From Candidatus Curtissbacteria bacterium RIFCSPLOWO2_02_41_11 (GTDB lineage: Bacteria > Patescibacteriota > Microgenomatia > Curtissbacterales > GWA2-41-24): 55,088 bases of DNA. How positions within the stretch are numbered: the first letter of the stretch is position 1; each line of letters begins with the position of its first letter. Positions 29,490-38,531 of this stretch are shown here, piece after piece. The stretch is taken from assembly GCA_001775055.1 (NCBI GenBank), contig MFBU01000020.1, positions 1-55,088 of the forward strand. The letters run 5' to 3'. The translations under genes were made by a program, and so were the position numbers. The notes under the pieces were generated by a model. That model was given only the letters and a program-made list of their open reading frames with translations. It did no database searches and was not told the DNA's origin.

Positions 29490-30650
29490 GATAATGTCCT
29501 ATAAAGGATAAGAAAAATAAGTTTTTCGCAGTATAGTTTTATTTAACACATCTTGTAGTAATAGTTACTCGGTTGATTTAACACTTAAAAAATTTTAAGA
29601 ATTAAATTTTAAAAAAACATATCGGAATGTTCGTCTATAAAAAGACTATATTAATAGGCTAAAACATATATTTTGCGTATTTGGCAATCGCAAGACGCAG
29701 GTAGCAACAGCTATTACTTCGGGCCTTAGTACCCATAAATCTTTACATAATTTTTAACAAAATTACACGCAATATTTGAAAAAGTTAAACAAATACTCCG
29801 GTTGTTTCGGGTAAAAAGCCGTTAAAATAGAATAAGTAAGCTTAAAGAAGCTATATTTTTATTAAAAAGTTGCAAATTTTATTAAAAAATTAAAAAATTT
29901 AGCTATAAGCTCAAACATATTACTCTGATAGTAAATGACTATTAGCTGTAAATCACAAAATTATAAGTTTACTGTCACTAAAATGTAGAATACGCTAAAA
30001 AATGAAAATAATAATTACTCAAGCGATTATTATTCCGTTACAATAAGCTAAATTTTATAAAATTACAGTTTGTATATGTAACCGAACCACTTCTTACACA
30101 CATACCAATTACTATATAAAAATATCTATCAAACCCTAGTATTAGACTTAAAGACCCTTTTTCCAACAATATTCACTAATATCGGTTTAATTTTGTTAAA
30201 AATTGAACAGTTTTATCTCTCAATTTTTTTGCGTTAAATATATGGAAATAATCTGTTTATTTCATGTAACTTATAAGAATATAATTAATGCCTTAGCTTA
30301 TAATTTATCCAAATCACATAAATACCTATATAAATAGAATTACGGCTTTATACTTTCTACATCATAGAACATCTTTTTACAACCTTTTTATAACAGATTT
30401 TTATTAGTTTTCTTTTTAAATATTTCTATAAAGCAGGATTTATTTTAAAAATAATTTTATAATTAATTTTTAGCATCGAAGTTTATGTTGGTTAAATTAA
30501 TTATTTTATTATAGCTTACTCCAGTACTATTTTTTAATTTTCAGCCTTTTAAAAAACCCTAATATTTGTCTTTATGTATGACAACTTAAGATAAGTTATG
30601 ATATCTTTTGACCCTCTTGCTTTAATTGGTTTTTAACAATAAACTACTAT
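29490..30650. other. Long AT-rich ORF-free intergenic region
   Basis: No ORF of 60 aa or more; visibly AT-rich compared with flanks. Confidence 0.75.
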
Positions 30651-30656
30651 CACCTC

Positions 30657-30688
30657 ATCTTGCGATCTCACCTATTCAATCTTGCGAT
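30657..30688. promoter_or_regulatory. Direct repeats of ATCTTGCGAT spaced 22 bp
   Basis: ATCTTGCGAT at 30657-30666 and 30679-30688; inverted partial copy ATCGCAAGA at 29687-29695. Confidence 0.45.
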
Positions 30689-30730
30689 ACAGCCGCCTCA
30701 AGGTCTGCCAAAACTGCCTAGAAAGATTAA

Positions 30731-30928
30731 ATGCTTTTATACTGGGGTATGTTCACTGCCGGTTTCACTATCGGCGCTATTTTTTCTTTTATGACTTTTG
30801 CCGCTAAAAAACCGGAAGAGGATGCGGAATATGAAGCTGAAAAATTACCCGACCAGAAACAACAAGTACCCGAGTACCCGATACTCGACAAGTCCTATCC
30901 GTCGTATAGGTCATATAAGTCCAATTAG
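30731..30928 (+). CDS. Small single-TM protein
   Basis: MLLYWGMFTAGFTIGAIFSFMTFAAKKPEEDAEYEAEK; C-terminus SYPSYRSYKSN encoded by a tandem repeat. Confidence 0.5.
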   Translation: MLLYWGMFTAGFTIGAIFSFMTFAAKKPEEDAEYEAEKLPDQKQQVPEYPILDKSYPSYRSYKSN

Positions 30929-30930
30929 TC

Positions 30931-31461
30931 CTACCTCCTTCTTGCCTCCAGCCTTCTTTTAAAAAGGTTTTCCGTGTACCCGCCTTGTTCAACAAAGCTC
31001 TTATCGAGCGCCTGAAGCTGACGGTCAAGCAGAAAATTTGCCTGATGGATAAGACAAATTAGACAATTGGCAGCGCGTTCTGGGTTTTCTAGATAGGACA
31101 TATAGGTCGTATAGGACTTATCGGACTTATAAGCCAAGGCGCGCACTTTGCGTGCTTTAGGATGATCTTTTTCCCAAAGCTCCAATCCTCGTTGCCTTAA
31201 AAAGTCTTCATAATCCGCAAGTAGCTCTTCCAAACTTGCCCGAGCCACACCAATTAGCTTAATCTCTGTCTTTTCAGAAGTCCCGGATGCTTGCGAACCT
31301 TCAGCGATGTTCTGTCTCCCGCTTCTTGCAGCCTGAACCATTTGATCTCGCGTACGCGAATACTTATCAATGTACCGTTTGCAAAACTCAACCGTCAGAT
31401 CGTAGATAATCGTGGCCATCTGGTAAGATTTAAGGTTACGATAACCGCCGTGAGCCTTCAT
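30931..31461 (-). CDS. Four-helix-bundle protein (S23/IVP-like), suffix-domain variant
   Basis: YRNLKSYQMATIIYDLTVEFCKRYI...RDQMVQAARSGRQNIAEGSQA. Confidence 0.88.
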   Translation of the reverse strand: MKAHGGYRNLKSYQMATIIYDLTVEFCKRYIDKYSRTRDQMVQAARSGRQNIAEGSQASGTSEKTEIKLIGVARASLEELLADYEDFLRQRGLELWEKDHPKARKVRALAYKSDKSYTTYMSYLENPERAANCLICLIHQANFLLDRQLQALDKSFVEQGGYTENLFKRRLEARRR

Positions 31462-33584
31462 GAATTCGACCTATTGAACCTATATGACTTATATGACTTA
31501 TAGGTCTTATTAAACACCCAAGCCACAGTCCCAAGGGTAATTAGATAGCCTAGCCAAACCGATAAAGGCCGGCCGTAAACTAATTCTATTTCAAATTTGC
31601 TCGCCTTTTTAGGTACAAGCACCATAAAATCCAAGGGGTCTTTAATTACCTTCCATCCCCGATTCCTAACCTTCCAACCGGGATCATAAGTCTGCTGAAA
31701 TAAAACGGCCTCGCCGTTGCCGACTTCACCGGAAATCTGATATTTACCATCCACAAGCTTTTTGACCAAAAGCCTTTTCTCTGCTTTTTGTTCAAGCCAC
31801 TCAAGATAGGCAAAAATCGGCTCCTTATCTATGGCATTATATGGCTTCTTAATCTGTTTGAAGGATTCGGCATCAACTACTTTGGCCAAAGAATCATTTT
31901 TAAGAGGAATATCAAAATAAATATCACCGTCTTCCGTAGCTATTTCCGAAGCTATAGCCTTAAATTTCTCCAACGGTACTTTATAATCTTTATAAGGTTC
32001 TGCAGAGCCAGGCGTTGTATAAACAAGTTTGCCGATGTTGGCAATCTTAAGCCAAGCTAAAGTAATTGACCCATCCTGTCCATTAGCCGTGTGATAATAA
32101 ATATGCTCAGGCCAATCATGCGTTGATGATTGAAAAAGAGCTCCCCTGAGCTGTGGGACCGGTTCAAAAAAATTAAGCCAAAAGCCGTAATTTCCCGGCG
32201 CCAGAACCCGCTGATCGGTTCCTACGGTTAACTCCTTCAACTTTTTGGCCACTTTAAACTCAACCGAGTTTTCAATCCGGCCGACTTTGCCATCCGTTAG
32301 GTCGCGGGTATACTCTGGCAAAACAGCCAACAACTTCACTCCCCACCAAACTAGTCCGACAACCGGCAAAACGGCAACTGCAACGGCCAAAACCAAACTT
32401 GGGTACTTAATTCTCCCTTCTCTTCTTGTCAAAAATAAAAATAAATTAGATATGAGAACACCAGCTAGAATAGCAAGTGCTAAATCAACTTCTGTATTCA
32501 AACGCAGGGCCTGAGGCACATATTCGAGGCGGTTTTCTCCCGAGGCATAATAGATAAAAACGATCGCAAAGGCCATTAAAAACCAAAAAACCGCCAAGGG
32601 CACACCGCTAAACTTACCGGTCAACCTCTTAACCATTAAAAATACACCTACTAGAATTGCCAAAACGGGAATTAATCCCCAAGGGAAAAGCGCCAACCAA
32701 TTGGTTAAAGCTCCCCCACCCTCCTTAAAAAAGGTTCGCAAAAACGGCCCATTGTACCAAAAAGCCACCAGTCCCAAACTTAGAACAATCAGGGTCAGAA
32801 GACCCTTACCCAAATCAATGATTTCGGTTTTCTCCCGGGTTATGGCCGCCAGAAAAATGGCCAAAAGTAATAAAACAGCTGCCCACAAGACTATGGCATT
32901 GATCAATGCAATCAGCCCTAAAAAGAAACTGGCCAAAAAAAGATTGGCAAAATTACGTTTCTCAACTAATCTTGAAGCAAATAATCCAAAGATCGGCAAA
33001 AAAACCAGAGCTAAAATGTGCGGGCCTTCCCCCCAGCGCACAAGAATTGCAAATCTTCGCGGCTCCCAAGAACCGCTCAGAGTATCCTGGGCAACCTCGT
33101 TAAAAATTAAGGCAATTATTGAAGGTAGAAAACTGTAAAAAAGTGCCGAAACTAAAGCGCCAATTTTACTCTTTCCTATCTGCCAGACAAAAAGATAAAC
33201 AGAAACCGGTACCAAAACGTAACCTGCGCCCGTTAGCACTCTGTAGGCGTGGGCAAAACTGAAATTTAAAACATGATGCAGCAAAACTTCTAAAGCCGGC
33301 AAAAGAGGCGTATAGAAGACATGCCAAGGGTATCCCAGATACCAAAGCGGCTGCCATCCCGCCCCGTGGGACTCTACCCAAAACTTGGCCATTTGAATAT
33401 AGGAAATCTCAATTGAGCCTAAATTCTGGTTAAATTCGCCGCTAAACCAGTATCGAATAAGTACGAGGTTGAGATAAATAATCGCACCAAGAGAAATAAA
33501 AACAATCAATAGGTGGATAACAATTGACAATTGCCGCCAGAGGCGAGCCTCGTCTTTGACGGGACCTTTAACAATTGACTTCAT
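31458..33584 (-). CDS. Large multi-TM membrane protein with YfhO-like C-terminal region
   Basis: 708 aa; QQTYDPGWKVRNRGWKV...MVLVPKKASKFEIELVYG; C-terminus TYKSYKSYRFNRSNS is repeat-encoded. Confidence 0.65.
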   Translation of the reverse strand: MKSIVKGPVKDEARLWRQLSIVIHLLIVFISLGAIIYLNLVLIRYWFSGEFNQNLGSIEISYIQMAKFWVESHGAGWQPLWYLGYPWHVFYTPLLPALEVLLHHVLNFSFAHAYRVLTGAGYVLVPVSVYLFVWQIGKSKIGALVSALFYSFLPSIIALIFNEVAQDTLSGSWEPRRFAILVRWGEGPHILALVFLPIFGLFASRLVEKRNFANLFLASFFLGLIALINAIVLWAAVLLLLAIFLAAITREKTEIIDLGKGLLTLIVLSLGLVAFWYNGPFLRTFFKEGGGALTNWLALFPWGLIPVLAILVGVFLMVKRLTGKFSGVPLAVFWFLMAFAIVFIYYASGENRLEYVPQALRLNTEVDLALAILAGVLISNLFLFLTRREGRIKYPSLVLAVAVAVLPVVGLVWWGVKLLAVLPEYTRDLTDGKVGRIENSVEFKVAKKLKELTVGTDQRVLAPGNYGFWLNFFEPVPQLRGALFQSSTHDWPEHIYYHTANGQDGSITLAWLKIANIGKLVYTTPGSAEPYKDYKVPLEKFKAIASEIATEDGDIYFDIPLKNDSLAKVVDAESFKQIKKPYNAIDKEPIFAYLEWLEQKAEKRLLVKKLVDGKYQISGEVGNGEAVLFQQTYDPGWKVRNRGWKVIKDPLDFMVLVPKKASKFEIELVYGRPLSVWLGYLITLGTVAWVFNKTYKSYKSYRFNRSNS

Positions 33585-34963
33585 TCTTCCCCTTCATTTT
33601 TTAAAATCATATAAATCAAAATTGCCATAAAAAATAGACTAAGTGCCACTCCCAGCCATAACTGCCAGCCATCTGTATGCTGTCTGACGAGTCCAAAATT
33701 TTTTCCGGCAAAAGCCAATGTCTCTTGTCTGTCGGCAAGTACCCCCATTTTAATTTTTGTCCAAAGTCCATTGGGACCGGATATTAAAAGAGTCACCCAT
33801 GGGGAAACCACAAAAGCGAGAATTGCCAAAAGCAAAAAGCTAACTACGCCAAAAATCAGAGCCCCCAAGGCTTTACCGGCCGCAGACCAAGTCTCTACCG
33901 CCAATGTTTTGACTAAACGCAGTCTATCGATAATCGCAGTTAAGGTTAAAGCCGAAACGATTGCCGCAAACATATTTAAATTAGGAACAAGCCTTTGGGG
34001 ATGTGGCAACAATGACCGTTGATACCAAAGCCACTCGCCGACAAGTATTAGAAAAATTATAAAAAGCAGAAAGGAAAAAAAGATTGGCTGGCGATCTTCC
34101 CTCTTGCCAAAGAAAACGAAAGAGGCAAAAAGTGTCAAAAAGCCAATAGTCACAGGTAGTGGAAATAGAAACTTTAGATTGACTTTGAGCTGGTTGAAAA
34201 AACCAATCAAAGTCTCCTGCCAAAAACTCGGTGTGTACCAAAAGGATACCAGGCCCAGGGATATCAGAAGTACCAATAAAAACCGCTTGAATTTAATTCT
34301 AGCATTCCCTAAAAACAAATCAGTGAGCGCAACGACTGTTAAAACCAAAAACAAACTCAGCGCTTGGGATCGGCTGGCAAGAAGGATAAAAGCACAAGCC
34401 AAAACAGTTATAACTAAATCACTTGTTTTGTCCGACTTGATATAGCGCAAGAAAAAAAGGGCGGCAAAAGCAATCAAGGCTAAAGCCAGAAAATGGGCGC
34501 CGTCGCCGTATATTATCGTAAAAAATGATTTGGCGGAAATTAATTGGCTCTGATAGCGTCCTGAAAAGAAAAGGGACAAAATAAAAATAGGCATAGGCGG
34601 AATTAAGTAAAGAACAGAAGCTAAAATGGCCGTTACGCGCCTTTTGGTTAAATCATAAACAAAAAGATAAATCCCGACCGTAGAAATCATCAAAGAACCA
34701 ATAAAAAGAAATCTAAGAGAGCTATCGGCATTAAAGCCAAAGATCGAAAGTACCGATATTAAAAATGGCACCAGCGGAGTAAAAAAGACTTCTTCAAAGG
34801 TAATTTTGGCAATAATCGGCCAAAAGATAACGAATGAAAGCAGGACGAAAACTCCGATATAGATAAGATTAATCCGATCAAAAAGGATAACGGGGTAACC
34901 ATTTGTTGCTGATCTCCTATTAAACCAAAACAGCGGACGCTTGGGAATGTTTTGGGGATCCAT
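33581..34963 (-). CDS. Multi-TM membrane protein
   Basis: 460-aa hydrophobic ORF, ATGA overlap with the 31458-33584 gene. Confidence 0.6.
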   Translation of the reverse strand: MDPQNIPKRPLFWFNRRSATNGYPVILFDRINLIYIGVFVLLSFVIFWPIIAKITFEEVFFTPLVPFLISVLSIFGFNADSSLRFLFIGSLMISTVGIYLFVYDLTKRRVTAILASVLYLIPPMPIFILSLFFSGRYQSQLISAKSFFTIIYGDGAHFLALALIAFAALFFLRYIKSDKTSDLVITVLACAFILLASRSQALSLFLVLTVVALTDLFLGNARIKFKRFLLVLLISLGLVSFWYTPSFWQETLIGFFNQLKVNLKFLFPLPVTIGFLTLFASFVFFGKREDRQPIFFSFLLFIIFLILVGEWLWYQRSLLPHPQRLVPNLNMFAAIVSALTLTAIIDRLRLVKTLAVETWSAAGKALGALIFGVVSFLLLAILAFVVSPWVTLLISGPNGLWTKIKMGVLADRQETLAFAGKNFGLVRQHTDGWQLWLGVALSLFFMAILIYMILKNEGEE

Positions 34964-35002
34964 TATTAACTAATATAACATCTGACAATTAATAATTGAC
35001 AA

Positions 35003-35854
35003 TTAACGGCCTGAAATCACCTGGGGAATCTGGTCAAAGATATCTGAAGCAACTACCCCTTCGCCTTTCGCATTTGCTGCCAGCTCCCCGGCGCGGCCGT
35101 TGATATAAGCCGCCGCATGGGCTGCTTCAAAAAGGCCGGTTCCGCGCGAAAGCAGCGCCCCTACAATACCGGCGAGTGTATCGCCGAAGCCCCCTTTGGT
35201 CATCAAGGGTGTGCCTGAATTATTGGTAATAGTCGTTGTCCCGTCGGTAATAATATCAACGTATCCCTTTAAAAGAACCATAGCGTGATATTTGCTGGCA
35301 GCCTGTTTGGCAGCTACTAACTTAACCTCAAAATCGTCGCTTATTTTGTCTTGACTTAAAAGAACAGCCAGCTCCCCGGCATGCGGGGTTAAAATAACCT
35401 GTTTGCCAAAAACGACCTGGGGTTTTTGGGCAATGGCGCGCAGGGCATCGGCATCCAAAACCATCGGGATGACAAATTTACTGATCAACTTTTGAATAGA
35501 AGCAAGAGTTGAGGGGTGTCTTCCCAGTCCGCAACCCAAAACTACGCTGTTTATTTTTCTGACATGGGCAATGTCTAATATTTGATTAAGATGTCGGCCG
35601 GAAAGATAATCACCCCGCAGTGGATAAGTAATCAGATCAGGCAAAGTGTATGAGGCCACATCAGCCGCTCGCTCGGGGGCAACAATAGTCACTAAATCAG
35701 CTCCCGTTCGAAGAGCAGATACCCCAACCAGAGTTGCCGAACCTGAGTAAAGTTTTGACCCACAAACAACTAAAACCGAACCGTAGTTGCCTTTGTGGAC
35801 CCAATCGGGTCTTGGTGGATAGATTTTGGACAGATCCATGGACAGGTTTTGCAA
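35003..35854 (-). CDS. nnrD: ADP-dependent NAD(P)H-hydrate dehydratase
   Basis: GSATLVGVSALRTGADLVTI, LDADALRAIA, TPHAGELAVLL, TKGGFGDTLAGIVGALL. Confidence 0.88.
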   Translation of the reverse strand: MQNLSMDLSKIYPPRPDWVHKGNYGSVLVVCGSKLYSGSATLVGVSALRTGADLVTIVAPERAADVASYTLPDLITYPLRGDYLSGRHLNQILDIAHVRKINSVVLGCGLGRHPSTLASIQKLISKFVIPMVLDADALRAIAQKPQVVFGKQVILTPHAGELAVLLSQDKISDDFEVKLVAAKQAASKYHAMVLLKGYVDIITDGTTTITNNSGTPLMTKGGFGDTLAGIVGALLSRGTGLFEAAHAAAYINGRAGELAANAKGEGVVASDIFDQIPQVISGR

Positions 35855-35856
35855 AA

Positions 35857-35917
35857 AGTCTAAAGACTAAAGTCTAACGCCAGCAAATAGAAGCATTAGT
35901 CGTTAGTCGTTAAGCTT
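35857..35917. repeat. Heptameric tandem repeats AGTCTAA/AGACTAA/AGTCTAA and TTAGTCG
   Basis: Direct reading. Confidence 0.85.
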
Positions 35918-35960
35918 TAAGCGTTTCTAAACTACCAGAAATTTGCTTTTAGGGCAAGAA

Positions 35961-36029
35961 TTAGGAGTACTGACCAACTTGAATTACCTGTTCAATCAAT
36001 CGATTACTATACCCCCACTCGTTATTTTT
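35961..36029 (-). pseudogene. Relic of the 3' end of a second gap gene
   Basis: Minus-strand translation *IFKNNEWGYSNRLIEQVIQVGQYS* matches the gap C-terminus DNEYGYANRLVEQVIQIGNYP. Confidence 0.8.
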
Positions 36030-36214
36030 GAAAATCTACGATTTTCAAAACTATATCAGCAGCGCTCCGCGCTCTGATATATCAGGAAGCGCAGACAACG
36101 AAGTTGTCGAGAAGGCTGATATCAGAGGAGCGCCATTGGCATGAAGTCCTGAACGCAGTCGAAGGACTGTGCCAAGGCGACCTGCTGATATCATACCGTC
36201 CAGCTTTGCTGGAC
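36030..36214. repeat. Modular palindromic repeat array, site B
   Basis: GAAAATC/GATTTTC, AGCGC/GCGCT, CTGATATATCAG 36074-36085, GACAAC/GTTGTC, CTGATATCAG 36116-36125, nested AGG-CGCC-TTGGCA-AGTCCT stems, GTCCAGC/GCTGGAC. Confidence 0.85.
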
Positions 36215-36222
36215 TAAAAGCG

Positions 36223-37233
36223 TTATGGGTAATTACCTATCTGTATCACTTGTTCAACCAGTCGATTGGCATAGCCATACTCATTGTCATACCAAGCAAA
36301 GACTTTGACCATGTCGCCGTCAACTACTTGGGTTAAAGATAAGTCAACAATTGAAGACTCGCTGCGGCCGATGATATCCGAGGATACTAATGGATCGCTG
36401 GAAACCACCAAAATGCCCTTTGACTTGAGAGCAGCATCGGTTAAGGCTTTATTAACTTCCTCAACAGTCACTTTTTTATTTAACAGAAATGTAAAATCGG
36501 CAATTGATCCGCAAATTACCGGCACACGCAAGGCCACTCCATCAAATTTGCCCCTCAAAGTCGGGATCGCCTCGGTGGTAGCAATAGCTGCCCCTGTTGT
36601 TGTTGGAATAATGTTGACATAAGCAGCCCGCGCCCGTCTCAAATCCCCTGCCTTGCCTCCCGGCGGCGGTCCGTCTACCAGATTTTGTTCGGCAGTCACC
36701 GCATGAATCGTTGTCATCATCGCTTTTTTGATACCAAAAGCATCTTGCATTACTTTGGCAACCGGCGCGATACAATTGGTCGTACACGAAGCGTTATTAA
36801 TAACATCCTGACCCTGATAGTCTTGCTCATTAACTCCCAAAAGCACGGTTGGCGTCTCTTTGGCCGGAGCGCTGATAACCACTTTCTTGGCGCCGGCAGT
36901 GATGTGTTTTGAAGCTTCCTCAAGTTTGGTAAAGCGCCCGGTCGACTCGACAACCACATCCACCCCTAAATTTTCCCAAGGGAGTTTGGCCGGCTCTTTC
37001 TCGGCAAGAATCGGATATTTTTGACCATTAACGATTAGGTTTCTCTCATCTGATGAAACTTCTTTGGGGTAAACACCATAGACTGAGTCGTATTTTAAAA
37101 GGTGAGCTAAAGTCGCCGGTTCCATCAAGTCATTAATGGCCACAACCTCAACTTCTTGGGCGTGGCGGTCTAGGGCTACTTTAAAAGCAGTCCGTCCAAT
37201 TCTGCCAAAACCGTTTATGGCAACTTTGATCAT
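36223..37233 (-). CDS. gap: Glyceraldehyde-3-phosphate dehydrogenase
   Basis: IKVAINGFGRIGRTAFK, NNASCTTNCIAPVAKV, WYDNEYGYANRLVEQV. Confidence 0.97.
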   Translation of the reverse strand: MIKVAINGFGRIGRTAFKVALDRHAQEVEVVAINDLMEPATLAHLLKYDSVYGVYPKEVSSDERNLIVNGQKYPILAEKEPAKLPWENLGVDVVVESTGRFTKLEEASKHITAGAKKVVISAPAKETPTVLLGVNEQDYQGQDVINNASCTTNCIAPVAKVMQDAFGIKKAMMTTIHAVTAEQNLVDGPPPGGKAGDLRRARAAYVNIIPTTTGAAIATTEAIPTLRGKFDGVALRVPVICGSIADFTFLLNKKVTVEEVNKALTDAALKSKGILVVSSDPLVSSDIIGRSESSIVDLSLTQVVDGDMVKVFAWYDNEYGYANRLVEQVIQIGNYP

Positions 37234-37240
37234 ACTTTAA

Positions 37241-37260
37241 TTGTCAGTTGTCAGTTGTCA
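37241..37260. repeat. TTGTCAG heptamer repeat
   Basis: TTGTCAGTTGTCAGTTGTCA. Confidence 0.85.
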
Positions 37261-37262
37261 AT

Positions 37263-38531
37263 CTATCTTGATTTTTTAACTTGAAAAGCAAGTTTTGCAA
37301 TCATTGTCCCTAAAATCAACACCCCAATTACTAAAACTGCGGGCAAAAGAAAAGGATATCTTTCTGTTAACGGTTTTTCCCTGGCTTTTTCGGGAACAAA
37401 AGATGAATTCTCCTGTTCACTCCCCAGTACTGCAGCACTTACGTCTGAGGCGTTAAAGTACACTAAATACGACTCAATATCGTAATCTGGATAGCGTGCC
37501 TGGGGATTGCCGTAAAAAAGCTTATAAGTTTCGCCCAGAGCATATTCAAAAATTACTTTGCGTACCGTACCGAAAACCGCAAAATCAGTAAGTTTAACAG
37601 GAGAATTATCCCGATTAAATACTGTCAATCTTAAATATCTGAAATTTCCTTCACTAAAAGTGACGCTATCCTTCGCCCCATCAAATCTTGGAGTCTGGTA
37701 ACTAAAAATTACGTCCTTGGCAAGATTGGTGAAATTATTATTATCGTTACTTCCTTCAATTAGTACTTCCCGATTGAAATTAACTTCCTTCGTTGAAAAA
37801 CTTATTTTATTACTCGGGATACCTCTAGCACCCAAATCCAGAAGATAAGTGGAGGTTTGTTTTTCCTGATCATTTTTAGTTTCTAACAATTTAGGATCGT
37901 AAGTCGCCGTTCTCGAGGAAATATAGATATCGTTAATAACCGACGCTCCGGTAACTTTAATCGGTTCTTCTCCATTATCTAAAATCTTAATTCTCAAAAA
38001 TCTTGCCGTACTTTGAGGATAATAGACAGTCGTGTTTTTAGCTTTAAAATCCATCGAGTAGTCATAAATGTAAGAGCCTTCGTCTGCTTTCTTTGCCAAA
38101 AGCCAATTGGCTGAATCATCGCTTGTCTCGACTTCGACCTGTCTCCTGAAGTTGACAGAAGAGGTCTGAATTGTAACCGAGTTATGTAAGATTCCCTGTC
38201 TGCCCAGATCTGCAATAAATTGGGTATTATCTCCAACCTTAATTCCCAAATCACGGATTCTTGCAGGAATTGTCTCAATCGTCTTCTGGCCGGACTCTAT
38301 AGTCAGTTTATATTTAATCTCGTCACCCAGATTATTGATGATTCTCAAATCAGCCAAACCTTCCTTGGCATGTTCGTAAACCTGGTTATCAAGCGAAAAA
38401 GACGCCAGTTTTTGACTGCCGGTTACTCTAATCTCCCTGCTGTATTGCCATTTTTCAGCGTTAAAATCAGCTCCTGCCTCGCCGGTTACGAGTAAAAACA
38501 ATACTGAAATCAGAAAGATTTTACTTATCAT
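37263..38531 (-). CDS. Signal-peptide protein, DUF3999-like
   Basis: FNAEKWQYSREIRVTGSQKLASFSLDNQVYEHAKEGLADLRIIN; C-terminal TM; adjacent to a DUF2339 gene. Confidence 0.6.
   Translation of the reverse strand: MISKIFLISVLFLLVTGEAGADFNAEKWQYSREIRVTGSQKLASFSLDNQVYEHAKEGLADLRIINNLGDEIKYKLTIESGQKTIETIPARIRDLGIKVGDNTQFIADLGRQGILHNSVTIQTSSVNFRRQVEVETSDDSANWLLAKKADEGSYIYDYSMDFKAKNTTVYYPQSTARFLRIKILDNGEEPIKVTGASVINDIYISSRTATYDPKLLETKNDQEKQTSTYLLDLGARGIPSNKISFSTKEVNFNREVLIEGSNDNNNFTNLAKDVIFSYQTPRFDGAKDSVTFSEGNFRYLRLTVFNRDNSPVKLTDFAVFGTVRKVIFEYALGETYKLFYGNPQARYPDYDIESYLVYFNASDVSAAVLGSEQENSSFVPEKAREKPLTERYPFLLPAVLVIGVLILGTMIAKLAFQVKKSR

Noticed and set aside
29673-29745. c-di-GMP or other known riboswitch upstream of the giant gene
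   Set aside because: Hairpins are present but no known consensus could be matched by eye
29490-30720. Chromosomal origin
   Set aside because: AT-rich, but no clear DnaA-box cluster and no dnaA/dnaN neighbours
22474-31461. Diversity-generating retroelement accessory (Avd-like four-helix bundle)
   Set aside because: No reverse transcriptase ORF and no template/variable repeat pair seen in the window
36198-36214. Rho-independent terminator of gap
   Set aside because: GTCCAGC/GCTGGAC hairpin is not followed by a T tract on the minus strand; it appears to belong to the palindromic array
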